Below are positions 1 through 5,339 of a stretch of DNA of 5,339 bases, piece after piece (the stretch's first letter is position 1; every line of letters begins with the position of its first letter). Source of the stretch: Prevotella sp. (lineage in GTDB: Bacteria > Bacteroidota > Bacteroidia > Bacteroidales > Bacteroidaceae); the NCBI GenBank assembly GCA_021203705.1, contig JAJQAR010000384.1, forward strand, positions 1-5,339, read 5' to 3'. Both the position numbers and the translations under genes were made by a program. Under the pieces are notes generated by a model, which did not search any database, was not told where the DNA came from, and worked only from the letters and a program-made list of their open reading frames with translations.

Positions 1-754
1 TCGGAACGTCAGTCTGTACTGTAGCAAGGAATTTTGAGAACCGGATTTTTTCTGCATTATCCTCAACTTTCGTCTTGATTGCGCCTTTCAGTTCTGAAGT
101 CCGCTCCAACAGACTGTCAATACTGCCAAACTGACTGATTAGTTTTATCGCTGTTTTCTCTCCTACACCAGGACAGCCAGGAATATTATCTGATGCGTCA
201 CCCATCAATCCCAATAAGTCGATGACTTGCAGAGGGGATGTGATACTATATTTATCACATACACCTTTCGGGTCAAGTTTCTCGTAACCGCCACCATGTC
301 TTGGACGAAACATGAAGACATTTTCCCGTACCAATTGACCATAGTCCTTGTCGGGTGTGAGCATATAAGTCTCCACTCCCTCTTCACCGGCTTTCAGTGC
401 GAGTGTGCCGATAACATCGTCAGCCTCATAACCTTCCATTTCCAATACGGGAATGTGCATTGCGTTAAGAAGTTCTTTTATTATAGGAACCGACTGATGT
501 ATTGCCTCCGGTGTTTCTTGCCTTTGTGCCTTATATTGTTCAAATGCCTTGTGGCGGAAAGTAGGGCCCTTCGGGTCGAAAGCTACTCCGATATGAGTAG
601 GATGTTCTTTACTAAGAATTTCATGCAAGGTGTTGCAGAAGCCCATTATGGCTGACGTATTTAAACCCTTTGAATTGATGCGGGGTGAATTGATAAACGC
701 ATAATAAGAGCGGTATATCAATGCATAAGCGTCGAAAAGGAAAAGTTTATCCAT
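1..754 (-). CDS. polA: DNA polymerase I, N-terminal part (5'-3' exonuclease domain)
   Basis: The frame is open from ATG at 754 to the left edge, giving 251 codons and no stop, so the gene continues outside the window. This part is the FEN-type 5'-3' exonuclease domain, which removes RNA primers and damaged strands during Okazaki fragment processing and excision repair. The metal-binding acidic residues are all visible: D8 (LFDAYALIYRSYYAF), D60 (AFDPKG), E110-D112-D113 (YEADDVIGT), D135 and D137 (TPDKDYGQL), D186 and D189 (LMGDASDNIPG). A helix-hairpin-helix follows at 193-203 (GCPGVGEKTAI). The Klenow-like proofreading and polymerase domains would lie beyond the edge; family members are around 900 residues or longer. 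The start is firm because an in-frame TAA lies two codons upstream (758-760). A stand-alone exonuclease is less likely: the reading frame stays intact and polymerase I-like up to residue 251, but the window cannot prove the polymerase domain is present. Confidence 0.95.
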   Translation of the reverse strand, partial: MDKLFLFDAYALIYRSYYAFINSPRINSKGLNTSAIMGFCNTLHEILSKEHPTHIGVAFDPKGPTFRHKAFEQYKAQRQETPEAIHQSVPIIKELLNAMHIPVLEMEGYEADDVIGTLALKAGEEGVETYMLTPDKDYGQLVRENVFMFRPRHGGGYEKLDPKGVCDKYSITSPLQVIDLLGLMGDASDNIPGCPGVGEKTAIKLISQFGSIDSLLERTSELKGAIKTKVEDNAEKIRFSKFLATVQTDVP

Positions 755-775
755 TTTTTATTGATTTTTAAAATG

Positions 776-806
776 TAAAAATAGAAAAAATTTGGTATTA
801 ATGCAA
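776..806 (-). promoter_or_regulatory. Possible polA promoter
   Basis: On the minus strand, TATTTTTA (783-776) matches the Bacteroidota -7 consensus TAnnTTTG except for the last base. It lies 20 bases downstream of a TTG (806-804) that could serve as the -33 element. Transcription would start a short distance before the polA ATG at 754. The region is very AT-rich, so a chance match is quite possible. Confidence 0.3.
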
Positions 807-824
807 TTAAAATGACTACTTTTG
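791..824 (+). promoter_or_regulatory. Bacteroidota-type promoter for the polyprenyl synthase gene
   Basis: TACTTTTG at 817-824 is an exact match to the Bacteroidota primary sigma -7 consensus TAnnTTTG. A TTTG at 791-794 is a candidate -33 element, with a 22-base spacer that is slightly long. Transcription would begin shortly after 824, leaving a leader of roughly 10-15 bases before ATG 843. This argues against a TTG start at 822, which lies inside the -7 box. Confidence 0.65.
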
Positions 825-842
825 TACGAAATTAGCTTTATA

Positions 843-1820
843 ATGGATTATCTGTCAATAATCAAGCAGCCCATTAAGGAGGAGTTAGAGAGTTTTATCA
901 GCCTCTTTAATAGTTCTCTTACACATAAGGAAAGATTGCAGGAAGAAATTTTTTCTGGTATTCGTAAAAGTGCCGGTAAGCGAATGCGTCCCATGTTAAT
1001 TCTTCTTTTAGCAAAAAATTATGGTAATGTCAATGATTCTACATTGCACGCCGCAGTTGGATTGGAACTGCTTCATACTGCCAGTTTAATACATGATGAT
1101 GTTGTTGATGAGAGTAATAAGCGACGTGGTCAACCTTCTGTAAATGCCCGTTTTGATAACAAAGTGTCAGTTCTTGTTGGTGATTATATCCTTTCTACCG
1201 CACTTCAACATATCTCTTTGACACATAACATATCAATAATACGCCAGTTAGGTGAACTTGGACGAACTCTCTCTGATGGTGAGATTTTAGAATTGACAGC
1301 CAATGTTGATAGTCTTTTAATGGAAGAAACATATTATAAGATTATCCAAAAAAAGACTGCAGCACTTTTTGAAGTATGTTGCGCTATGGGGGTTATCTCT
1401 GCTGGTATTATGGATAATAGAGTTGATGAAGCAAAACAGTTTGGCAACATTCTTGGCACAATTTTCCAAATCAAAGACGACATTTTTGATTATTATGAAT
1501 CAGTACAAATCGGAAAACCAACGGGAAGTGACATGGCTGAAGGAAAGCTCACATTGCCAGTTATATACGCTTTGAACAATACTGACAATAAAGAGATGAA
1601 ATTACTTGCTCAAAAGGTTAAGCAACGTACCATAACTGCCGATGAAATTGCCACTTTGGTGACTTTCACTAAAGAAAATGAAGGTATTGAGTATGCAAAG
1701 AATTGTATGCTGAAACTTCGTTCTGATGCTCAAATTTTTATCACAAACCAAGTCAAGGACGAAACTCTACGTAACGCCCTTGATGCTTATTTAAGTTATG
1801 TGATTGAGCGAACAAAATAA
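843..1820 (+). CDS. ispB: Trans-polyprenyl diphosphate synthase (octaprenyl diphosphate synthase-like)
   Basis: This 325-residue all-alpha prenyltransferase adds isopentenyl diphosphate units to an allylic diphosphate to build a long all-trans chain. In this kind of anaerobe the product is probably the menaquinone side chain. Family motifs appear in order: GKRMRP at 45-50 (isopentenyl diphosphate binding), the first Asp-rich motif DDVVD at 85-89, the basic KRRG at 93-96, QKKTAALF at 169-176, the second Asp-rich motif DDIFD at 212-216 preceded by FQIK, and EGKLTLPV at 233-240. Length is normal for the family. The residues just before the first Asp-rich motif are small (A80, S81) rather than aromatic, which in this family favours long products; exact chain length cannot be read from sequence, so the symbol is approximate. 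ATG 843 is chosen over an in-frame TTG at 822 because the TTG falls within the -7 promoter box. The gene is a single transcription unit, divergent from polA and convergent with deoC. Confidence 0.93.
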   Translation: MDYLSIIKQPIKEELESFISLFNSSLTHKERLQEEIFSGIRKSAGKRMRPMLILLLAKNYGNVNDSTLHAAVGLELLHTASLIHDDVVDESNKRRGQPSVNARFDNKVSVLVGDYILSTALQHISLTHNISIIRQLGELGRTLSDGEILELTANVDSLLMEETYYKIIQKKTAALFEVCCAMGVISAGIMDNRVDEAKQFGNILGTIFQIKDDIFDYYESVQIGKPTGSDMAEGKLTLPVIYALNNTDNKEMKLLAQKVKQRTITADEIATLVTFTKENEGIEYAKNCMLKLRSDAQIFITNQVKDETLRNALDAYLSYVIERTK

Positions 1821-1835
1821 GTTTTAGAAAAACTT
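1819..1835. terminator. Small hairpin between convergent stop codons, possible bidirectional terminator
   Basis: A perfect 7-base-pair stem (AAGTTTT paired with AAAACTT) closes a 3-base AGA loop. It includes the last two bases of the polyprenyl synthase stop codon and all of the deoC stop codon. There is only one G-C pair per stem, and no clean T-tract follows in either direction, so intrinsic termination would be weak. It is the only candidate terminator seen between the two converging genes. Confidence 0.35.
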
Positions 1836-2783
1836 TGTCTCCTCACCTGTTATCTCACTTAACAGCATATTGGCAAGTCGACTTGTACCTAAGCGTAACC
1901 ACTTGTTAGTCAGCCATTTCTCGCCTAAAACTTCCTTTACTATCGTATAATAAATCAGTGCGTCCATAACGGAATTAAGTCCACCAGCAGGCTTGAAGCC
2001 GATCTGAATACCAGTCTTTTCGTAGTATTCTTTAATGGCCTGACACATAACGTATGCTGCCTCTGGTGTTGCCGCAGGTTCTAATTTCCCTGTTGAAGTC
2101 TTGATATAGTCAGCCCCAGCATACATGGCAATGATGGATGCTTTTTTGATATTGGAAGCAGTTTTGAGACAACCAGTCTCCAATATCACTTTCATTGGTA
2201 CTTCACCACATACCTCTTTGAGTTCGCAGATATCATCTGCCACGCCCTCGTAGTCGCCACTGAGAAACTTTCCTACCGGCAACACGATGTCAATCTCAGT
2301 AGCACCGTCTCTTATTGCAAGTGCCGTCTCTGCTATCTTCACCTCCATAAGTGCCTGTGATGAAGGGAAACTCCCTGACACACAGGCTATTTCCACACCG
2401 TCTATTTCGAGAGTCTCGCTTACTATCTTTGCAAAGCATGGATACACACATATTGTAGCCACGTGTGGCAGGTGAGGATAATTAGCTTCAAATTTGTTCA
2501 CATTTTCAGTGAACGATAGTATGCTTTCCTCTGAGTCAGTGGTCTTTAAACTTGTAAGTTCTATACTTCCGAATAGGAATTTCTTAACCTCCAGGTTATC
2601 GTTTTCATGCACCTTTTCAGCAATAATTTTCCTCACTGCCTCTTTGATAGTGTCATCTTTTAGGTCAGTATCGTACAATGCTAGTGCCTCGTCATACTTG
2701 CTCATTTTTCTGTGGATATGCTCATGATTATGATCATGTCCGCAACCACACTCATGGTGGTGTCCTTTGCTATTTGTTGCCAT
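1824..2783 (-). CDS. deoC: Deoxyribose-phosphate aldolase with His-rich N-terminal extension
   Basis: This class I aldolase cleaves 2-deoxy-D-ribose 5-phosphate to glyceraldehyde 3-phosphate and acetaldehyde, the last step of deoxynucleoside catabolism, in the cytoplasm. The TIM-barrel signatures are present: D165 in EIDIV (equivalent to E. coli D102), the Schiff-base lysine K228 in DYIKTSTGK, the second catalytic lysine K264 in IGFKPAGG, and a phosphate-binding loop near G299-T300-S301. At 319 residues it is longer than E. coli DeoC (259), as Bacteroidota versions tend to be. Residues 8-24 are an unusual metal-ligand-rich run with 8 His plus C12 and C14. The catalytic body begins around MSKYDEA, whose Met27 (codon 2705-2703) is a possible alternative start that would remove the extension. 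ATG 2783 is preferred as the first Met after an in-frame stop at 2796-2798 and is 29 bases after the mazG-like stop. The gene is probably the last in the uvrC-dtd-mazG-deoC operon. Confidence 0.94.
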   Translation of the reverse strand: MATNSKGHHHECGCGHDHNHEHIHRKMSKYDEALALYDTDLKDDTIKEAVRKIIAEKVHENDNLEVKKFLFGSIELTSLKTTDSEESILSFTENVNKFEANYPHLPHVATICVYPCFAKIVSETLEIDGVEIACVSGSFPSSQALMEVKIAETALAIRDGATEIDIVLPVGKFLSGDYEGVADDICELKEVCGEVPMKVILETGCLKTASNIKKASIIAMYAGADYIKTSTGKLEPAATPEAAYVMCQAIKEYYEKTGIQIGFKPAGGLNSVMDALIYYTIVKEVLGEKWLTNKWLRLGTSRLANMLLSEITGEETKFF

Positions 2784-2812
2784 ATATTTATTGTTTTATA
2801 TTTTCACGATAA

Positions 2813-3160
2813 TTAAATAACTCCCTCTGATAGTTTTTTATTGTTCTTATGTCTTTCCTTGTCTCTTTGAGTCTTTTTCTCTATGTTTTTCCGAAATGCC
2901 TCTGTTAAATCCACGCCTGTCTGGTTTGCTAAACAGAGAAGAACCCAAAGCACGTCTGCCATTTCATCTGCTGGGTCTTGTGTCTCACCATCCTTAAAAC
3001 TCTGCTCACCATATTTGCGAGCTATAATTCTTGCTAGCTCTCCAACTTCCTCCGTTAGACAAGCCATATTGGTAAGTTCACTAAAATAGCGCACACCGTA
3101 TTCCTTAATCCACTGGTCAACAAGTTGTTGCGCTTCTCTTAATGTTATTTCATTTGTCAT
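2813..3160 (-). CDS. MazG-like nucleotide pyrophosphohydrolase
   Basis: This 115-residue all-alpha protein belongs to the MazG/dCTPase-like NTP pyrophosphohydrolase superfamily, which cleaves nucleoside triphosphates to monophosphate and pyrophosphate. The metal-binding signature is clear: EEVGE at 37-41 (the EExxE motif) and, 24 residues later, E66-x-x-D69 in DEMADVLW. The first helix carries REAQQLVDQWI at 8-18. The C-terminal stretch from about 90 (FRKNIEKKTQRDKERHKNN) is strongly basic. It is a short single-domain form, not the two-domain E. coli MazG. Substrate cannot be told from sequence: clearing damaged or unbalanced dNTPs is the usual proposal for such proteins. The start is well fixed because TAG lies three codons upstream in frame (3167-3169). 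It sits 19 bases after dtd and 29 bases before deoC, so co-transcription and a nucleotide-salvage or sanitising role fit the context. Confidence 0.88.
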   Translation of the reverse strand: MTNEITLREAQQLVDQWIKEYGVRYFSELTNMACLTEEVGELARIIARKYGEQSFKDGETQDPADEMADVLWVLLCLANQTGVDLTEAFRKNIEKKTQRDKERHKNNKKLSEGVI

Positions 3161-3179
3161 TTTTATCTAATTCTTAATG

Positions 3180-3632
3180 TTATTCCTTATTTTTCGTGTC
3201 CATACAAATAGTTACAGGACCGTCATTAACCAGTTCTATTTTCATGTCTGCACCAAATTCGCCAGTGCCCACTTGTTTTCCGAGTGCTACACTCATCTTG
3301 TTGCAGAAATCGTTGTATAATGGTATTGAAATATCATGCTTGGCAGCATGAATCCATGAAGGGCGATTTCCTTTTTTATATGAAGCGAGCAAAGTAAACT
3401 GACTTATTACTAAAATCTCGCCATTCACATCTGTGATAGGCATGTTCATAACTCCATTCTCATCATCGAAGATACGTAATGAGATGATCTTCCTCACAAG
3501 CCACTCTACATCTTCTTTGGTGTCGTTGTCTGCTACACCGAGAAGGATCAAATAGCCTTTGCCGATACTCGATTTTACTATGTTATTTATTGTTACCGAT
3601 GCCCTGCGTACTCGTTGGATTACTGCCTTCAT
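3180..3632 (-). CDS. dtd: D-aminoacyl-tRNA deacylase
   Basis: This enzyme hydrolyses the ester bond of D-aminoacyl-tRNAs (and glycine mischarged on tRNA-Ala), keeping D-residues out of translation. It acts in the cytoplasm as a homodimer with active sites at the interface. The 150 residues match the family length (E. coli 145). Key motifs are all visible: the N-terminal MKAVIQRVRRASVTI, SQFTL at 77-81, GNRPSW at 88-93, GTGEFGADM at 122-130, and NDGPVT at 136-141, whose Gly138-Pro139 is the chirality-sensing cis dipeptide. There is a short polar C-terminal tail (DTKNKE). The ATG at 3632 starts directly at the conserved N-terminus. It lies 29 bases after the uvrC stop and 19 bases before the mazG-like start, on the same strand, so it is very probably in the same operon. 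Confidence 0.96.
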   Translation of the reverse strand: MKAVIQRVRRASVTINNIVKSSIGKGYLILLGVADNDTKEDVEWLVRKIISLRIFDDENGVMNMPITDVNGEILVISQFTLLASYKKGNRPSWIHAAKHDISIPLYNDFCNKMSVALGKQVGTGEFGADMKIELVNDGPVTICMDTKNKE

Positions 3633-3661
3633 ATTGTTTACTTATATATTTTTATCTAATG

Positions 3662-5339
3662 TCAGTTAATCTCTTTAGAATGAAAGTGTTCATACACTAA
3701 TTTCCCCTTACTGATGCCTAATACATCTGTAAGTTGTTTTAAATCAGTGTCTTTTATCTGCCTTACCGACTTGAGTTTACTAAGAAGCAAAGTTTTGCTT
3801 TTCTGACCGATGCCTTTTATATCATCAAGTTCTGAATGTAAGGCATTTTTGCTCCTCTTGTCTCTATGGAAAGTAATTGCAAAGCGATGTACCTCATCTT
3901 GCATGTGAGTGAGAAGGCGAAACAATTCACTCTCTGTTTTCATACCAATCACTACTGGCGGAAAACCATAGAGTAGTTCATTAGTACGGTGCTTGTCGTT
4001 TTTTGCCAAGCCTGCAATAGGGATTTTGAGGTGAAGCTCATCTTCCACCACTTCCCTTACTACGCTCATTTGTCCTTTTCCACCGTCAGTAATGATAAGG
4101 TCGGGTAGGGGTTGACCTTCCTCTTTCAGTCGTGTATATCTGCGCCTGACTACCTCCTGCATTGATGCATAGTCATCAGGACCTGTTACGGTCTTTATGA
4201 TATATTTCCGATAGTCTTTTTTGCTCGGCTTCATTTTCTTGAATACCACACATGCAGCAACAGCATCACTACCGGAAATATTTGAGTTGTCGAACATTTC
4301 TATTTGATAAGGTATCTTAGGCAGTTTTAGTGCATTCTGAATTTCCTTCATCAGTCGTACGCTCTTCTGTTCCGGATTTAATTTCTCTGCTTGTTTCAAT
4401 CTGTCAAATCGGTATTGCTTTCCATTCATTTCCGACAGGTCGAGCAGTTTTTTCTTGTCACCTCTTTGTGGTACCGTAAATGTAACTCCTTCAAGAGTCA
4501 TGTCTATGGGTTCCGGTATAATTATCTCACGAGACTTACTCCCCACTTTTTCCCTGATTTGAAGGATTCCGAGTTGGAGGATTTCCTCATCCTGCTCATG
4601 CAATTTTTTCTTAAACTCAAATGTGTAAGCCTGATTAATACTGCCATTCGTAACGTGCATATAGTTTATGTATGCAGTATTTTCATCATTTGTCAAAGAA
4701 AACACATCCACATTATCTATTGTATGGCTAACAACCTCACTTTTGGAACAGAAGTTATCAAGCAACAGATAACGTCGTTTCAGCTCTTCTGCCTCCTCAA
4801 ACCTCATCTCTTCAGAGAAAACCTGCATCTGATTGTACAAGGCTTTAGAAAGTTCGCGAGTATTTCCTTTTAATATTTCACGTGCTTGTTCGATACATTC
4901 CTGATAGTCATCATGGCTCTGCTTGGCTATACATGGAGCATCACAGTTGTGGATATGGTATTCAAGGCACGGTTTATATTTCCCCTGCTCAATCCCTTCT
5001 TCAGTTATTGGAAATCTGCAGGTGCGGGGTTTATATAGTTTCTTTATCAGTTCGAGAACAGCGTACATTGAACCCAAATGACTATACGGACCATAGTAGG
5101 TACCCCATTTCCTGTTGATTGTCCGAGTTTTGAATATTCGTGGAAAATATTCTTTTGTAACGCAAATAGATGGGTATGTCTTACCATCTTTCAGAAGGAC
5201 GTTGTACTTAGGTTTGTATTTTTTTATAAGATTGTTTTCAAGCAATAAGGCATCTTCTTCAGTATTTACAACAGTATAGGAAATCTCCATTATCTTACTA
5301 ACAAGAACCTTTGTCTTGAATCTGTCCACCTCTTTGTGG
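3662..5339 (-). CDS. uvrC: Excinuclease ABC subunit C, 5' end missing at window edge
   Basis: UvrC makes both incisions around a bulky DNA lesion once UvrA and UvrB have located it. The frame is open through the right edge; a GTG at 5329 is an internal valine, since HKE precedes it in frame (FHKEVDRFKTK-like context). About 50 N-terminal residues, including the GIY-YIG core, are outside. Counting that valine as 1: E31 in LLLENNLIKKYKP is the GIY-YIG metal-binding Glu; C104, C121, C129 and C133 match the four Cys reported to hold an Fe-S cluster in E. coli UvrC; the UvrB-binding UVR motif spans about 164-193; the RNase H-like nuclease for the 5' cut has D347 (MFDNSN), D415 (ITDGGKGQ) and H481 (DEVHRFAI), plus the conserved TGPDDYASM; tandem helix-hairpin-helix DNA-binding motifs fill about 500-548. 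The C-terminus is complete. It appears to be the most upstream visible gene of the minus-strand operon. Confidence 0.96.
   Translation of the reverse strand, partial: HKEVDRFKTKVLVSKIMEISYTVVNTEEDALLLENNLIKKYKPKYNVLLKDGKTYPSICVTKEYFPRIFKTRTINRKWGTYYGPYSHLGSMYAVLELIKKLYKPRTCRFPITEEGIEQGKYKPCLEYHIHNCDAPCIAKQSHDDYQECIEQAREILKGNTRELSKALYNQMQVFSEEMRFEEAEELKRRYLLLDNFCSKSEVVSHTIDNVDVFSLTNDENTAYINYMHVTNGSINQAYTFEFKKKLHEQDEEILQLGILQIREKVGSKSREIIIPEPIDMTLEGVTFTVPQRGDKKKLLDLSEMNGKQYRFDRLKQAEKLNPEQKSVRLMKEIQNALKLPKIPYQIEMFDNSNISGSDAVAACVVFKKMKPSKKDYRKYIIKTVTGPDDYASMQEVVRRRYTRLKEEGQPLPDLIITDGGKGQMSVVREVVEDELHLKIPIAGLAKNDKHRTNELLYGFPPVVIGMKTESELFRLLTHMQDEVHRFAITFHRDKRSKNALHSELDDIKGIGQKSKTLLLSKLKSVRQIKDTDLKQLTDVLGISKGKLVYEHFHSKEIN

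Noticed and set aside
227..655. 142-codon plus-strand open frame
   Set aside because: It lies wholly antisense to the polA exonuclease domain, whose frame carries all expected catalytic motifs. The predicted protein has no recognisable domain, so it is a coding shadow.
822..842. Upstream TTG start adding 7 residues to the polyprenyl synthase
   Set aside because: The TTG lies inside the -7 promoter box (817-824), so it would be upstream of the transcript. The ATG at 843 begins a protein of normal family length.
2494..2727. 77-codon plus-strand frame opposite the deoC N-terminus
   Set aside because: The Ser/Phe-rich translation is typical of the reverse complement of Glu/Lys-rich coding sequence, and there is no promoter or independent signal for it.
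2703..2783. His-rich DeoC N-terminus as an assembly artefact or cloned His-tag
   Set aside because: The run mixes His with Asp, Glu, Asn, Cys and Gly using varied codons, unlike a vector tag, and the frame runs cleanly into the enzyme. It is more likely natural.
3139..3184. Short repeat CTTAATGTTATT at 3139 and 3173
   Set aside because: A 12-base AT-rich match, one copy inside the mazG-like coding sequence and one across the dtd stop; probably chance.
4391..4873. 160-codon plus-strand open frame
   Set aside because: It is antisense to the intact middle of uvrC, and the product is hydrophobic and Cys/Phe-rich without domain logic. It is a shadow of uvrC codons.
5327..5329. GTG as the true uvrC start
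   Set aside because: The frame continues upstream to the edge with HKE before the valine, as expected for the interior of UvrC, and about 50 conserved GIY-YIG residues would otherwise be missing.

Overview
The window looks like ordinary chromosomal sequence from a member of the Bacteroidota, most likely Bacteroidales (Prevotella- or Bacteroides-like). The reasons are AT-rich intergenic DNA, starts preceded by A-rich leaders with no Shine-Dalgarno sequence, a good match to the Bacteroidota -7 promoter consensus TAnnTTTG before the one rightward gene, and protein sequences that read like Bacteroidales housekeeping proteins. The genus call is an inference from memory of these families, not a search result. 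There are no mobile elements, CRISPR arrays, tRNAs or rRNAs, and no gene-free stretch longer than about 90 bases.

Layout from left to right. Bases 1-754 (minus) are the first 251 codons of polA, DNA polymerase I, covering its 5'-3' exonuclease domain; the rest lies beyond the left edge. A short divergent promoter region (755-842) separates it from a rightward trans-polyprenyl diphosphate synthase gene (843-1820). That gene meets deoC (1824-2783, minus) tail to tail with only 3 bases between the stop codons, and a small AT-rich hairpin spans both stops. On the minus strand the transcription order is uvrC (5339-3662, 5' end cut off by the right edge), dtd (3632-3180), a MazG-like nucleotide pyrophosphohydrolase (3160-2813) and deoC (2783-1824). 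The gaps are 29, 19 and 29 bases, so these four probably form one operon.

The minus-strand genes share a repair and 'house-cleaning' theme. UvrC makes the dual incisions of nucleotide excision repair, Dtd destroys D-aminoacyl-tRNAs, the MazG-like enzyme probably hydrolyses unwanted nucleoside triphosphates, and DeoC returns deoxyribose 5-phosphate to central metabolism. PolA, which fills the gap left by UvrABC, is encoded nearby in a separate unit. The polyprenyl synthase supplies a long isoprenoid chain, probably for the menaquinone side chain.

I found no convincing new biological system. The most unusual element is a His/Cys-rich N-terminal extension on DeoC (8 His and 2 Cys within 17 residues). 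Smaller points are the hairpin over two facing stop codons, a 13-base repeat in two of the operon gaps, and a compact divergent promoter region containing an inverted repeat.
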